From Alicyclobacillus sp. SP_1 (GTDB lineage: Bacteria > Bacillota > Bacilli > Alicyclobacillales > Alicyclobacillaceae), in assembly GCF_024706985.1 (NCBI RefSeq), contig NZ_JAMCCX010000072.1:62001-126000 (forward strand): a stretch of DNA of 64,000 nucleotides. The letters are read 5' to 3'. Shown here piece after piece: positions 63,859 to 64,000 of this stretch. Position numbers and translations under genes: made by a program. Under the pieces are notes generated by a model, which saw nothing but the letters and a program-made list of their open reading frames with translations, was not told the DNA's origin and did no database searches. The number at the start of each line of letters is the position of its first letter. The first letter of the stretch is position 1.

Positions 63859-63883
63859 TCACGTTTGTCGAAAACATGTGCCA

Positions 63884-63946
63884 AAAGTGGACCGTCCAGA
63901 CAGCACATAAAGTGGACCGCCCAGACAGCGCAGAATGTGGACACTC
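63884..63946 (+). repeat. 25-bp-period repeats, probable mobile element end
   Basis: Two 21-bp copies of AAAGTGGACCGyCCAGACAGC lie at 63884-63904 and 63909-63929, 25 bp apart with one mismatch, and a third degenerate copy (AATGTGGAC) starts at 63934. Such tandem terminal repeats are seen at the ends of IS21-family elements. The rest of the element, if present, is outside the window. Confidence 0.5.
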
Positions 63947-64000
63947 GTTGAATTGGGTGGAACCGCTTGCCTCACGCCCTCTCAAGCGCAATCAGGGAGC

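Overview
The window looks like a chromosomal segment of a Gram-positive, probably acid-tolerant bacterium of the phylum Bacillota. This is inferred from strong AGGAGG-type ribosome sites with many GTG and TTG starts, a lipobox on every ABC binding protein, a YwqA/YwqB-like helicase pair, a kumamolisin-type S53 peptidase of the kind known from Alicyclobacillus, and NsrR, Zur, CcpA-like and MarR regulation of Gram-positive type. The Alicyclobacillaceae are the best guess, but no rRNA or other phylogenetic marker is present to prove it. No rRNA, tRNA, CRISPR array or complete insertion sequence was seen.

Layout. 0-3 kb: end of an ABC ATPase, its ABC-2 permease, a small membrane protein and an APC amino acid permease. 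3-7 kb: an IclR regulator divergent from malate synthase and a second APC permease, with paired IclR-type operators between. 7-12 kb: SWIM zinc-finger protein, SNF2 helicase and a small coupled gene. 12-15 kb: DUF423 protein, cytochrome P450 and a NicO-type Ni/Co exporter. 14.7-19 kb: Zur-like regulator and a zinc ABC transporter with two permeases. 19-23.5 kb: MarR regulator plus multidrug ABC exporter, aldo/keto reductase and quinone oxidoreductase. 23.6-38.2 kb: a nitrate and nitric oxide respiration region: NsrR, flavohemoglobin (with a clear NsrR operator), a Crp/Fnr regulator, narIJHG, two unknown small proteins, a hemerythrin-like protein and a SLAC1/TehA-family anion channel, then a cupin, a PAS histidine kinase, a NarL-type response regulator and a universal stress protein. 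Two perfect TGTGA-N6-TCACA sites sit at identical distances from -10 hexamers, in front of the nar operon and in front of the cupin gene. 38.5-42.8 kb: a tight operon with a diheme cytochrome b6-type subunit, a two-helix partner with no CxxCH motif, a 40-residue membrane peptide, two further small proteins, a membrane protein with a degenerate histidine-kinase helix and an SQR-like flavoprotein. No Rieske protein is present. 43-44 kb: a PAS-HD protein.

44.3-55.7 kb: an Opp-type ABC importer with two binding proteins, a sugar isomerase/epimerase-like protein, a LacI regulator and a GH1 beta-glucosidase. The lacI and beta-glucosidase genes carry near-identical promoter/operator architecture, which suggests one beta-glucoside uptake regulon. 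56-58.6 kb: a PadR regulator, a class II aldolase with a perfect palindrome over its -10 element, and a D-amino-acid aminotransferase-like enzyme downstream of the S53 peptidase. 60.4-63.8 kb: two MFS transporters, one fused to a C-terminal MarR-like domain. The last 120 bases hold 25-bp-period repeats resembling the end of a mobile element.
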